Assembly: GCA_036787895.1 (NCBI GenBank)
Contig: DAIQOK010000008.1
Location: 62,001 to 126,000 of the forward strand
Reading direction: 5' to 3'
Length of the DNA: 64,000 nucleotides
Source of the DNA: UBA7662 sp036787895
GTDB taxonomy: Bacteria > Bacteroidota > Bacteroidia > UBA7662
Shown here in pieces: positions 23,436-32,541 of this stretch. Each line of letters begins with the position of its first letter. Within the stretch, counting starts at the first letter, position 1. The notes beneath the pieces were generated by a model. It searched no databases. It had not been told where the DNA came from and saw nothing but the letters and a program-made list of their open reading frames with translations. The translations under genes were made by a program, and so were the position numbers.

Positions 23436-25058
23436 TTAAAATTCTTCTTCCTTCAAATAAAAGTTCATCCTTATATTTTGATGCCTATTGTAATCGTACT
23501 TGCCTGAATACCGAATTTCCCATTCTTTTGGCATAGTCCACTTATATTGAAAATAGCCCATTCCTTCAGGTAAAGAATCGGTAGGCAAGCCAAAATTAAA
23601 GTTTAACAATTCAAAAATTCCAAATTGTAAGGAATCAAAGCGAGCTGCAATATCACATTCATCCCAAGAAAGATTAAATGACTCAGGATTGTAATAAGGA
23701 TTAGTGTTCTTCCAATCCAAACTGATGGCGACCAGCACACCATCCGACTCCCGAAAAATATATTCTGATTCAAGCGCTATATAATTATTAAGCACCTTAA
23801 TATAGGATTGGCTCGAAAACCGGTCGTTCTCATTTTTTGGCATATGATATCCTGATCTTTTCATTCCTTGTCGGTCCAAAGCTAAGCGGGTTCCTTGCCA
23901 ACGGCTTTCATGGTCATGAACCAACTCTTTCAGGACTTTACCTTGCTTAAGCACAGACAATAAGTCACCCAAACCCGGCTCTTTGGTGTAAAATAATGTA
24001 TCTATCAACAGTTGCCAATGCTGCAAATGCAAATTTTTGCCATCAATCTGTATCAAATCAACTTTGAATGGTTGGTCATCGACTAGAAGCCGTTTTTCAT
24101 TTGTAGGATTTTGACCACGGTAAGCGTAATGACTCCGAACAAACTTCAATTTAGAACCTAAACAAAGTAAGGGAGTGATTTGACCAGACTCAAGTTTTCC
24201 AACATATAATTGAGTGCTATCAGAATATAGATGAAATAGCTTGTCATCCTTCACCCAACTGCAATGAAGCCAAAATTTTGGGTCAAATTTACTATATAAG
24301 GGGTAATCTGTGGTGTCATCATAGACATACTCAAATCCTTTGGCTTCCAATTGAGGATATATTATCCACCTTTTTCGGCGGCCAATTTTAGATTTTCGAG
24401 GACAAGGAGTGAGCATTTTAGGGTCTGCAATTTCAATAATGCTCATTCCAGTTGTTGCATAGTACTTTCCCTTAAACTCAGTTAATTTGGAACAATTATG
24501 AGGTAATACATATTGTTTTTTGGTTTTTCGATCTACAAAATAGCTGTACTCTCCCCATTCCCCATTATTTACATAATGAACCTGAAATTTATCATCCACA
24601 TATACTTCCAGTGTTCTTTCTTTGATTTTACGCCAAGTTTCACTTTTCAGCTCAAATTCATAAGCGTGATCTTCCATATATGGTTGTATATATAGTTTCT
24701 CATTTCTGACGAATAAATCAAGATATCCACGTTCAGATATAGTTGTTGGCAACGGGGTTTCGCTAATAATCTTACCTGACGTGCTAATGATAAATACTCT
24801 ATGTTGCCATTCTTTGTATGAATAAAGGTCCTGCTCAACAACTACACAATACCAACGATTTTGAAATAATGTCATGTGAGAGAGATATATTCTACTTCCA
24901 GGATTTTGAACAGGCCGAAAATCAACAACAAGACTGTCTTTCAGAACTACAAATGAGCTTTGCTGAGCAGCTATAGGTTCAGCATAAATAACCATTAAAA
25001 TTAAAATGCTCGACGAAACGCTTCGCCTCAAATAGTGAAGTGAATGCTGCCAATTCAT
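23436..25058 (-). CDS. Exported protein of unknown function, 540 residues
   Basis: From ATG 25058 the protein begins with a signal peptide (SSSILILMVIYAEPIAAQ). The frame is open to 25106, but ATG 25058 places the signal correctly. The mature chain is rich in Tyr, Trp and charged residues with many short beta-like segments (RIYLSHMTLFQNRWYCVVVEQDLYS, ISTSGKIISETPLP, LYIQPYMEDHAYEFEL), suggesting a beta-propeller or sandwich, yet no repeat is clean enough to name. It ends with a strand-like segment. DNA is more AT-rich than the flanking operons, and the gene stands alone between two unrelated transcription units, so it may be an accessory gene. Function not recognised. Confidence 0.6.
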   Translation of the reverse strand: MNWQHSLHYLRRSVSSSILILMVIYAEPIAAQQSSFVVLKDSLVVDFRPVQNPGSRIYLSHMTLFQNRWYCVVVEQDLYSYKEWQHRVFIISTSGKIISETPLPTTISERGYLDLFVRNEKLYIQPYMEDHAYEFELKSETWRKIKERTLEVYVDDKFQVHYVNNGEWGEYSYFVDRKTKKQYVLPHNCSKLTEFKGKYYATTGMSIIEIADPKMLTPCPRKSKIGRRKRWIIYPQLEAKGFEYVYDDTTDYPLYSKFDPKFWLHCSWVKDDKLFHLYSDSTQLYVGKLESGQITPLLCLGSKLKFVRSHYAYRGQNPTNEKRLLVDDQPFKVDLIQIDGKNLHLQHWQLLIDTLFYTKEPGLGDLLSVLKQGKVLKELVHDHESRWQGTRLALDRQGMKRSGYHMPKNENDRFSSQSYIKVLNNYIALESEYIFRESDGVLVAISLDWKNTNPYYNPESFNLSWDECDIAARFDSLQFGIFELLNFNFGLPTDSLPEGMGYFQYKWTMPKEWEIRYSGKYDYNRHQNIRMNFYLKEEEF

Positions 25059-25266
25059 ACATTGAGCGTTACATGAATTCTTCAATACGGGCCATTTCAT
25101 GGTCATAATTTATTTTGCTGAATTGATCTGTATGCAAATGGAAAACTATGTAATATAGAATACCCTATGCTAAGCCTTTGCTCAGCGAAACTCAGCAAAC
25201 TCCTGAACTCCGCGTTAAAAACCCGAACCAACTTTAGAACCTTATAACCTTAGCACTTTATAACGT

Positions 25267-26511
25267 CTAAAGCGACGACTCAAACCTATTCAAACTCTCC
25301 ATCAACTCCGCCTCAGTAATCACCAATGGCGGTGCCAACCTGATAATATTACCATGGGTAGGTTTAGCCAACAGCCCATTTTCCTTCATTTTCATACACA
25401 ATTCCCAGGCAGCTGTGCTGTTTTCGGTATCGTTGATTACCACAGCGTTCAACAGGCCTTTACCACGCACTAAATTTAAGAGAGGATAACGGTCGACCAG
25501 TTTTTGCATCTCTGCACGGAAAAGTTTGCCTAAACGATCGGCATTTTCAATCATGCCCTCATCCTGGAGCACATCCATGGCGGCCATGGCTACTCGAGCA
25601 CCCATGGGGTTACCGCCAAAGGTGGATCCATGTTCGCCAGGTTGAATGGTGAGCATAATTTCATCGTCGGCCAAAACCGCGCTAACGGGCATGACGCCGC
25701 CGGAGAGGGCTTTGCCGAGTACCAATAGGTCGGGGCGGACGTTTTCGTGGTCGCAGGCGAGCATTTTGCCGGTGCGGCCAATGCCAGTCTGTATTTCATC
25801 CGCTATAAATAAGGCCTGGTGCTGGTGACACAAACGGTAAGCTTCTTTGAGGTAGCCCGCATCGGGTACCACCACGCCGGCTTCGCCTTGTATGGGCTCC
25901 ACCATAAAGCCCGCCACATTGGGGTCCTTCAGCGCTTGCTGCAGGGCATCCAGGTCGTTATAAGGGATGATGATGTAGCCTGGCATAAACGGGCCGAAGT
26001 TTTTGCGGGAGCTGGGATCGGTAGAGGAGGAGATGGCGCCTAACGAGCGACCCCAGAAATTACCGGCTGCAAAAATGATTTTAGCTTCGTTAGCGGGTAT
26101 ACCTTTAATCTCATAACCCCAGCGACGCGCCAATTTTACGGCAGTTTCGGCGGCTTCTACCCCGGTATTCATGGGAAGAAGGCGGTCGTAACCAAATAAT
26201 CCGGTCATGTATTGCGCATATTGGCCCAACAGCGTATTGTAGAAGGCGCGTGAGCTTAAGGTGATTTTTTGGGCCTGCTCAAACAATGCCTGTAAGATGC
26301 GCGGATGACAGTGTCCCTGGTTGACGGCAGAATAAGCGGATAGAAAGTCGTAATACTCAACGCCTTCCGGATCCCATACCTTAATGCCCAGACCACGTTC
26401 GAGCACTACAGGCAGGGGATGATAGTTGTGTGCGCTGTACTCAAATTCAAGGCGGATGGCTTCTTCACTGCTGATGTGGCTCATGGTCGTGGTGGATTGG
26501 AGGATATTCAT
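25267..26511 (-). CDS. rocD: Ornithine aminotransferase
   Basis: A 414-residue PLP-dependent class III aminotransferase. AHNYHPLPVVLERG.GI.VWD is the ornithine aminotransferase N-terminal signature; MNTGVEAAETAVKLARRWGY and DEIQTGIGRTGKMLACDHE follow, and the PLP lysine is in LVLGKALSGGVMPVSA. It converts ornithine and 2-oxoglutarate to glutamate semialdehyde and glutamate. In this genome it could process arginine freed from cyanophycin, though the genes are 20 kb apart. An alternative start at 26484 would drop nine residues. Confidence 0.94.
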   Translation of the reverse strand: MNILQSTTTMSHISSEEAIRLEFEYSAHNYHPLPVVLERGLGIKVWDPEGVEYYDFLSAYSAVNQGHCHPRILQALFEQAQKITLSSRAFYNTLLGQYAQYMTGLFGYDRLLPMNTGVEAAETAVKLARRWGYEIKGIPANEAKIIFAAGNFWGRSLGAISSSTDPSSRKNFGPFMPGYIIIPYNDLDALQQALKDPNVAGFMVEPIQGEAGVVVPDAGYLKEAYRLCHQHQALFIADEIQTGIGRTGKMLACDHENVRPDLLVLGKALSGGVMPVSAVLADDEIMLTIQPGEHGSTFGGNPMGARVAMAAMDVLQDEGMIENADRLGKLFRAEMQKLVDRYPLLNLVRGKGLLNAVVINDTENSTAAWELCMKMKENGLLAKPTHGNIIRLAPPLVITEAELMESLNRFESSL

Positions 26512-26542
26512 ACTTCTTTTTTCAATTTATCGCGATTCTACG

Positions 26543-26573
26543 TTTGTGTTTTCGTTTGATAGTCTTATCTTTG
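26543..26573 (+). promoter_or_regulatory. Promoter of rpmB-rpmG-DUF4295-ftsY
   Basis: TTTG (26543-26546), a 19-nt spacer and TATCTTTG (26566-26573): an exact consensus match in both elements, about 60 bp before rpmB. Confidence 0.7.
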
Positions 26574-26635
26574 CCTTCTCGTTTTGCAAAGGCGATTTAT
26601 GTCTTCTGCAAAAATACAGTTAAAGACCTATTGAC

Positions 26636-26869
26636 ATGTCGAAAGTTTGTATTTTAACCGGTAAGCGGGTGATCGTTGGGAACAGTGTTTCTCACTCGAA
26701 CATCAAGACGAAACGGAAATTTTATCCTAATCTCCAGACGAAGAAATTCTTCATTCCGGAGACTGGTGAGTGGATTACTATGAAGGTATCTACTTCTGCG
26801 TTGAAAACCATTAACAAAAATGGTATCACGTCTACCATCAACAAATTCCTGAAAAACGGTAAAATTTAA
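26636..26869 (+). CDS. rpmB: 50S ribosomal protein L28
   Basis: A 77-residue protein with the L28 signature CILTGKRVIVGNSVSHSNIKTKR and the C-terminal STSALKTINKNG. It begins a run rpmB-rpmG-DUF4295 with 3-6 bp gaps, which is a characteristic Bacteroidota arrangement. The leader carries a full consensus promoter. Confidence 0.98.
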   Translation: MSKVCILTGKRVIVGNSVSHSNIKTKRKFYPNLQTKKFFIPETGEWITMKVSTSALKTINKNGITSTINKFLKNGKI

Positions 26870-26875
26870 GATATC

Positions 26876-27058
26876 ATGGCTAAGAAAGGCAATCGCGTCC
26901 AGGTAATTATGGAATGCACCGAGCACAAAGCCAGTGGCATGCCGGGAACTTCACGTTATATCACGATGAAGAACAAAAAGAACACGACTGAGCGTATGGA
27001 GTTGAAGAAATACAACCCCATTCTGAAAAAAGTGACCGTTCACAAAGAAATTAAGTAA
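26876..27058 (+). CDS. rpmG: 50S ribosomal protein L33
   Basis: A 60-residue L33: GNRVQVIMECTEHK, SRYITMKNKKNTTERMELKKYNP. It lacks the paired CxxC zinc motifs (one Cys only), so it is the zinc-free form. Six bases after rpmB and two bases before the DUF4295 gene. Confidence 0.97.
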   Translation: MAKKGNRVQVIMECTEHKASGMPGTSRYITMKNKKNTTERMELKKYNPILKKVTVHKEIK

Positions 27059-27060
27059 TC

Positions 27061-27219
27061 ATGGCAAAGAAAGTAGTAGCAACCCTGAAGCGCCAGGCCG
27101 CAGAAAACGAAAAGGTCGTTAAAGTAATTCGTGCCCGTCGTTCGGACAAAAGTGGTGCATACACCTTCAAGGAGGAGTTTATCACTGCCGACCGCGTGAA
27201 AGATTACTTCAGCAAATAA
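27061..27219 (+). CDS. DUF4295-type small basic protein, candidate ribosomal protein
   Basis: A 52-residue gene, too short for most gene callers: MAKKVVATLKRQAAENEKVV followed by KVIRARRSDKSGAYTFKEEF and a final DYFSK. It starts two bases after rpmG. The family DUF4295 is confined to Bacteroidota and is regularly placed here. Its basic character and position suggest a ribosome component; I recall a lineage-specific large-subunit protein named bL38 from a Bacteroidota ribosome structure, but whether this is the same protein has to be verified. Confidence 0.88.
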   Translation: MAKKVVATLKRQAAENEKVVKVIRARRSDKSGAYTFKEEFITADRVKDYFSK

Positions 27220-27299
27220 TATTTAACGGATAGGTTACCGAAAAGCTTCTCGATTGAGGAGCTTTTTGTGTTTATATTTCGTTCATAGCCAAACAGATA

Positions 27300-28256
27300 A
27301 TGGGATTTTTCGATTTTTTCAGCAGTAAGAAGAATAAAGAGGACCTCGACAAAGGGGTGGAGAAGACCAAAGAAAACGTCTTCTCCAAACTGGCCAAAAT
27401 TGTATTGGGCAAAAGTTCGGTTGACGATGAGGTGCTCGACCAACTGGAAGAAGTCCTCATTTCATCCGATGTTGGTGTAAATACCACCATCCGCATCATC
27501 AAACGGATAGAAGAGCGGGTAAAACGCGATAAATACGTAGGTACCGACCAACTCAACCAGGTTTTACGCGAAGAAATAGCTGCCTTACTCACCGAAAATG
27601 GCACCGGTGATCAACAATTTGAACTTCCGGCCAACACTAAACCCTACGTCATTATGGTGGTAGGGGTGAATGGCGTGGGCAAAACCACCACCATCGGCAA
27701 ACTCGCCTGGCGTTTTAAGCAGGATGGCAAAAAGGTAATGATAGGCGCTGCCGATACTTTCCGGGCTGCTGCCGTTGATCAACTTCGCATCTGGGCCGAT
27801 AGGGTAGGTGTACCCATGGTTTCCCAGGGTATGGGCGCCGATCCGGCTTCGGTGGCTTTTGATACACTCAAATCAGCCGTAGCGCAGCAGGCCGATGTGG
27901 TGATCATAGACACGGCGGGTCGTTTGCACAACAAAGTGGGTTTGATGAACGAATTGTCAAAAATCCGCAATGTGATGACCAAGGTAGTACCAAGTGCGCC
28001 GCATGAGATCTTGTTGGTTTTGGATGCTTCTACCGGCCAGAATGCCGTAGAACAGGCCAAACAATTTACCGCAGCCACCGAAGTAAATGCCTTGGCGCTC
28101 ACCAAATTGGATGGTACGGCCAAAGGAGGCGTGGTCATCGGTATATCCGATCAATTCCGCATACCGGTCAAATACATAGGCGTAGGCGAAGGCATTGAAC
28201 ATCTGCAGCCCTTTAACCGCAAGGCATTCGTCGATTCACTTTTTTCGAACAACTGA
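27300..28256 (+). CDS. ftsY: Signal recognition particle receptor FtsY
   Basis: A 318-residue SRP GTPase: short amphipathic N-terminus (MGFFDFFSSKKNKEDLDKG), N domain with a four-helix bundle (about 25-105), and G domain with P-loop GVNGVGKTTT (about 122-131), DTAGR and TKLDG. It docks SRP-bound ribosomes at the inner membrane. The long acidic A domain of E. coli FtsY is missing, as usual in this phylum. Downstream rimO begins one base after the stop. Confidence 0.97.
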   Translation: MGFFDFFSSKKNKEDLDKGVEKTKENVFSKLAKIVLGKSSVDDEVLDQLEEVLISSDVGVNTTIRIIKRIEERVKRDKYVGTDQLNQVLREEIAALLTENGTGDQQFELPANTKPYVIMVVGVNGVGKTTTIGKLAWRFKQDGKKVMIGAADTFRAAAVDQLRIWADRVGVPMVSQGMGADPASVAFDTLKSAVAQQADVVIIDTAGRLHNKVGLMNELSKIRNVMTKVVPSAPHEILLVLDASTGQNAVEQAKQFTAATEVNALALTKLDGTAKGGVVIGISDQFRIPVKYIGVGEGIEHLQPFNRKAFVDSLFSNN

Positions 28257-28257
28257 G

Positions 28258-29571
28258 ATGCGCACCAAAAACACTACCCGACCCAAAGTCAATATCATCA
28301 CCCTCGGTTGCTCTAAAAACCTGGTCGATTCTGAGAACCTAATCACCCAGCTCAAAGCCAATCAGTTTGAAGTCGAGCACGAAAGCAGCAAGGACGATGC
28401 TCAGGTCATCATTGTGAATACCTGCGGCTTTGTGGAACAAGCCAAACAGGAGTCGATTGATACCATTTTACGCTTCATCGATGCCAAAGAAGATGGCTTA
28501 ATCGACAAATTATATGTCACCGGTTGCCTCTCGCACCGTTACCGCGACGAGCTGGAAGCCGAAATGCCCCAGGTAGATGCCTTTTTTGGCACCATGGAGC
28601 TGCCACGTATACTCAAAACCCTCGGCGCCGACTATAAACATGAATTATTAGGGGAAAGGATTATCACCACCCCAACCCATACCGCCTTCATGAAAATCTC
28701 GGAAGGTTGTAACCGGCCCTGTTCTTTTTGCGCCATTCCTTTGATGCGCGGCAAACACGTTTCCAAATCGATGGAGGACATCGTGACCGAAGCCGGTAAT
28801 TTGGTTAAAGGTGGTGTAAAAGAGATTGTGCTTATTGCCCAGGACCTGACTTATTATGGTTTGGATTTGTATGGCAAACGTAATCTCGCCGATCTACTTA
28901 AACGTATCTCTGACGTGCCTGAACTGGCCTGGATACGTTTACAATATGCTTATCCATCTCAGTTTCCCGAAGATATATTGCCGGTGATGCGTGAACGCAG
29001 CAACATCTGCAACTACCTGGATATGCCGCTTCAGCACGGTGCCGATGCCATGCTTAAAGCTATGCGCCGCGGCATCACCGCCGACCGCACCCAGGCCCTC
29101 ATTGATACTATACGCACCGAAGTACCAGGGATAGCATTGCGCACCACCATGATCAGCGGTTATCCGGGTGAAACCGATGCCCATCACCGGGAAATGATGG
29201 CATTTATCGAAAAAAACCGCTTCGAACGTCTGGGCGTATTCCCGTACTCGCACGAAGAAAATACGGCTGCTTATAATCAGGTGGATGATGTGCCTCAAGA
29301 AGTAAAAGAAGCCCGTACCGATGAAATAATGGCCTTACAACAGGAGATTTCGTTCGAATTAAACGAGCCTAAGGTGGGTCAGAGACTGAAAGTACTTTTC
29401 GATCGCAAAGAAGGACAGTACTTTATTGGGCGTACTGAACACGATTCACCGGAAGTGGATAACGAAGTTTTGGTTGATGCACGGAACCATTTTGTACGTA
29501 TTGGCGATTTTGCAGAAGTCACTATTACCAAGGCCGATGCCTTTGATTTATACGGCGATCCCACCAATTGA
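28258..29571 (+). CDS. rimO: Ribosomal protein S12 methylthiotransferase RimO
   Basis: A 437-residue radical-SAM methylthiotransferase: UPF0004 domain (VNIITLGCSKNLVDSENL with Cys, VNTCGF, VTGCLSHRY), radical-SAM motif CNRPCSFC (C-x3-C-x2-C) for the second cluster, and a C-terminal TRAM domain. It adds a methylthio group to Asp of ribosomal protein S12. The sequence LGCSKNLVDSE and MRGKHVSKS separates RimO from the tRNA enzyme MiaB. The frame is open to 28195 inside ftsY; ATG 28258 is preferred. Confidence 0.96.
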   Translation: MRTKNTTRPKVNIITLGCSKNLVDSENLITQLKANQFEVEHESSKDDAQVIIVNTCGFVEQAKQESIDTILRFIDAKEDGLIDKLYVTGCLSHRYRDELEAEMPQVDAFFGTMELPRILKTLGADYKHELLGERIITTPTHTAFMKISEGCNRPCSFCAIPLMRGKHVSKSMEDIVTEAGNLVKGGVKEIVLIAQDLTYYGLDLYGKRNLADLLKRISDVPELAWIRLQYAYPSQFPEDILPVMRERSNICNYLDMPLQHGADAMLKAMRRGITADRTQALIDTIRTEVPGIALRTTMISGYPGETDAHHREMMAFIEKNRFERLGVFPYSHEENTAAYNQVDDVPQEVKEARTDEIMALQQEISFELNEPKVGQRLKVLFDRKEGQYFIGRTEHDSPEVDNEVLVDARNHFVRIGDFAEVTITKADAFDLYGDPTN

Positions 29572-31166
29572 TGCATACACAGACCATTTCTTTCGAAAGT
29601 ACCGCCTCATTCAGTCGTTTAGCACTCGATTATGTGGCTGGTAAGACCGTTTTTAACGATTTTATCTCCCATAGTTTTAGTGAAGCCGGCGTGGAAGCGG
29701 CGCTATTGGAACGATCAACTTTCAGTGCCGAAAGCAGGGAAATATTGGTAAAAACACTTCGCCAACAATACGGAAAGGTGGCTGAAGAAAAGGATATTGC
29801 GAGTCAGCTGGAGAAACTGTTATTGCCGGACTGTTTTACGGTGGTAACGGCGCATCAGCCAAATTTACTCACTGGTCCGGCTTATTTTATCTATAAAATC
29901 GCAGGCACAGTGGCACTGAGCCGGCGATTAAACGCTGCTCACCCCGAAAAAATGTTTGTGCCGGTGTATTGGATGGGCGCCGAAGACCATGATTTAGAGG
30001 AACTTAACCACCTCCATCTTTTTGGTCAAAAACTGGCATGGAACAATGGGCTGCACGGACCGGTGGGACGTATGCCTTTAACGACTTTGCAACCTGTTTT
30101 AGATCAGGTTTATACACTTCTGGGCGAAAAACCGGAAGCATTGGAACTCAAAGAACTCATCAGCAGCTGTTTTCGCCCGGATTACAGCTGGGCCCAAGCC
30201 ACCCGGCTGTTTGTACATGCCCTTTTCGGACAATACGGCTTATTGGTTTTAGATGGCGATGCTCCGCTGCTGAAAAAACAGTTTTCGGGTGTAATGCGTA
30301 CTGAATTGTTGGAGAGAAATTCGGAAGCGCTTGTTTTAGCAGCCGGGAGAAAACTTGAAGCTGCTGGTTATGCAGCTCAAATATTCCCGCGTCCAATCAA
30401 TCTGTTTTGGTTGGCCGATGGTGTACGCGAGCGTATCCTTTTTGAAAACAACCGTTATCAGCTTGCTCATGGTGATAAATCCTGGTCGGAGTCTGAAATA
30501 TTGAAGGAGCTCGAGCTACAACCTGAACACTTCAGTCCTAATGTAGTATTGCGGCCTTTATATCAGGAGATGAGTCTGCCAAATGTCGCCTTCATCGGTG
30601 GTGGGGCAGAGGTAGCTTACTGGATGTTATTGAAAGAGGTGTTTGCTTTGCATCAAGTGCCCATGCCAGTGGTAATGCTGCGTAGCTCGGTCCTGTATAT
30701 CGACCGCAACAGCCTTTCGAAGTTGGATAAACTTAGATTGAACAGCGAGGATTTATTTCTGCCCACCGAGGAATTGGTGCTACACTATCTCGCCAGCCAG
30801 GAAAAAGAGCTGTTTGGGATGGATGCTGAATTAATGGAACTGGAAAGCTGGTTTGATAAATTGGCGGGTCACATCGAAAAAATTGACCCCAGCCTCAAAG
30901 CCGCTGCCCTGGCAGAAGGTAAAAAAGTAGAAGGTCAGCTGCGTGGACTTGAAGCCCGGGTGAAAAAAGCACAGAAACAACGCCACGAAACGGGCATCAA
31001 CCAAATCCGCCAGCTCAAAGCCAAGTTATTTCCTGACAACCACCTCCAGGAGCGCCATGATAATTTTATGAATTTTTATCTGTCCGAAGGCCGTTCATTG
31101 GTTGAAAGTTGTTGTACTTCGCTTGATCCTTTGACTAAGAAATTTGTGTTATTAAAGGCTGGTTAG
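29571..31166 (+). CDS. bshC: Bacillithiol synthase, cysteine-adding enzyme
   Basis: A 531-residue BshC: VVTAHQPNLLTGPAYFIYKI, VPVYWMGAEDHDLEELNHLHLFG, and LPNVAFIGGGAEVAYWMLLKEVF are diagnostic, with a coiled-coil stretch near 440-495. It joins cysteine to glucosaminyl-malate in the last step of bacillithiol synthesis. The ATG overlaps the rimO stop by one base (TGATG), so translation is coupled. No bshA or bshB is seen in the window. Bacillithiol would be a low-molecular-weight thiol partner for the rhodanese/thioredoxin genes, an inference only. Confidence 0.95.
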   Translation: MHTQTISFESTASFSRLALDYVAGKTVFNDFISHSFSEAGVEAALLERSTFSAESREILVKTLRQQYGKVAEEKDIASQLEKLLLPDCFTVVTAHQPNLLTGPAYFIYKIAGTVALSRRLNAAHPEKMFVPVYWMGAEDHDLEELNHLHLFGQKLAWNNGLHGPVGRMPLTTLQPVLDQVYTLLGEKPEALELKELISSCFRPDYSWAQATRLFVHALFGQYGLLVLDGDAPLLKKQFSGVMRTELLERNSEALVLAAGRKLEAAGYAAQIFPRPINLFWLADGVRERILFENNRYQLAHGDKSWSESEILKELELQPEHFSPNVVLRPLYQEMSLPNVAFIGGGAEVAYWMLLKEVFALHQVPMPVVMLRSSVLYIDRNSLSKLDKLRLNSEDLFLPTEELVLHYLASQEKELFGMDAELMELESWFDKLAGHIEKIDPSLKAAALAEGKKVEGQLRGLEARVKKAQKQRHETGINQIRQLKAKLFPDNHLQERHDNFMNFYLSEGRSLVESCCTSLDPLTKKFVLLKAG

Positions 31167-31311
31167 CCTTTTCTTGAGCATATAGCTCTTGCCGGTACTT
31201 GAAGCTTGGCTCCAACTAATCGGGTAGGCATTTGCTTTTCAGGTCAAATTCACGTATGGGCTCTTTCGATTATGTTTGTTATCTTATATTCGTGCTTAGA
31301 CAAAATAAAGT

Positions 31312-31914
31312 ATGAAAAGGATATTATGCTTGTTGCTATTTGTTTCAATAGCATCATCACTTCAGGCACAGCAGCTTTTTTACTCCGCTGAGCTGGTTTT
31401 TAATGATGGAACGGTTAAAAAGGGTTTAGCTAATTCTGTTCTGGAAACGCATAAAAGGATCAAATTCAAAACTTCGGAAAAAGGAGAAATTGAATATTTT
31501 GAGCATACGAGTCTCAAAAGAGTTACTTATTTCGACTCCAAGGGAAGTCATGTTTTTGATCGGCTAAGCCGTTACACAACCATTAAGTCAAATAGTCTGA
31601 TACATGATGAATGGTTTCAACTTATTCAACCCGGCTATGTGAGCATTTATCTGTATTACACCAGAATGGGGTCTACATCCGGAACAGCAGGCTTTAAAGA
31701 ATACTTTGCATTTAAAGAAGGCGAACCCGGTGGAAGACTGGTATCGTTGGTTGCCAGTGTGAACAGCAATGCTACCTTCAAGCGGTATGCGCCAATTTAT
31801 TTTAGTGATTATCCGGAGTTGTGTGCTAAAATAAAAAACAAGGAGTTGACTTATGTAGACTTGCTTAAAGCTGTTGATGAGTATAATAGCTGGCATGCTT
31901 CCAAGAACAATTGA
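31312..31914 (+). CDS. Exported protein of unknown function, 200 residues
   Basis: The protein starts with a signal peptide (ILCLLLFVSIASSLQAQ). The mature part begins with a strand pair LFYSAELVFNDGTVKKGLA and continues with several short beta segments (EIEYFEHTSLKRVTYFDSKG), reminiscent of small exported Bacteroidota proteins with an Sm-like or DUF-type beta domain, but no family is assigned. Single gene with its own terminator. Confidence 0.7.
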   Translation: MKRILCLLLFVSIASSLQAQQLFYSAELVFNDGTVKKGLANSVLETHKRIKFKTSEKGEIEYFEHTSLKRVTYFDSKGSHVFDRLSRYTTIKSNSLIHDEWFQLIQPGYVSIYLYYTRMGSTSGTAGFKEYFAFKEGEPGGRLVSLVASVNSNATFKRYAPIYFSDYPELCAKIKNKELTYVDLLKAVDEYNSWHASKNN

Positions 31915-31934
31915 TAATTACCGTGTACTTAAAT

Positions 31935-31966
31935 AAAAAAGCCCCGTTCATAACGGGGCTTTTTTT
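31935..31966. terminator. Bidirectional terminator
   Basis: Stem AGCCCCGTT / AACGGGGCT with a three-base loop, A tract before and T tract after. Serves the convergent genes ending at 31914 and 31980. Confidence 0.9.
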
Positions 31967-31979
31967 CGAAATTTAGCAG

Positions 31980-32534
31980 CTATTTAGCCGTCTCCAAAAG
32001 CATATTCAAACTCACCTGTGCCGTTTTGGCAATTTTATCCTCCACAATTTTAGGGATGGCTATATTATGATCGGCAAGTGCCACTTCAAAATCAGAGCTT
32101 AAGCGGATTTTGCCATCTTTTACTTCCACTTTACCCGCTTTTGTTACTTTTTGGGTTACACCATGAATAGTCAATTCACCGGTGACGGTTACCAGATGAA
32201 TGCCATTTTTTTTCAGGTCGATGCTGGCCCATTCATTGATTTTACCCTTAAGGGTAGCTTTGGGATATTTATGCGACTCCATATAATTCTCATTGAAGTG
32301 CTCCTGCATCAAGGCTTTTTGGAATTGAAAGGACTTGATAAGAATTTGAAAGACCACTTCGCCATTGCTTGCATCGAGCACACAGGCGCCCTGATCATTT
32401 TTGGCCTGAACCCCATCTTTCACCACACCCTCGGCCGTAAAGGAGACAGCGCCATTACGTGTCATATACTTACCTTGGGCAAAGCCTGAGCTGACAAACA
32501 ACAGCATACATAGGCTGAGCATTAAATTCTTCAT
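31980..32534 (-). CDS. YceI-family periplasmic protein (second copy)
   Basis: A 184-residue YceI barrel with signal peptide (LSLCMLLFVSSGFAQG). Family blocks: ALMQEHFNENYMESHKYPKATLKGK, HLVTVTGELTIHGVTQKVTKAG. It lies 7 bp after a membrane-anchored OB-fold protein, so they are co-transcribed. It differs well from the copy at 7769-8392: the HFNENYMES motif is present here and absent there, so the ligands may differ. Confidence 0.92.
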   Translation of the reverse strand: MKNLMLSLCMLLFVSSGFAQGKYMTRNGAVSFTAEGVVKDGVQAKNDQGACVLDASNGEVVFQILIKSFQFQKALMQEHFNENYMESHKYPKATLKGKINEWASIDLKKNGIHLVTVTGELTIHGVTQKVTKAGKVEVKDGKIRLSSDFEVALADHNIAIPKIVEDKIAKTAQVSLNMLLETAK

Positions 32535-32541
32535 GATAGTA

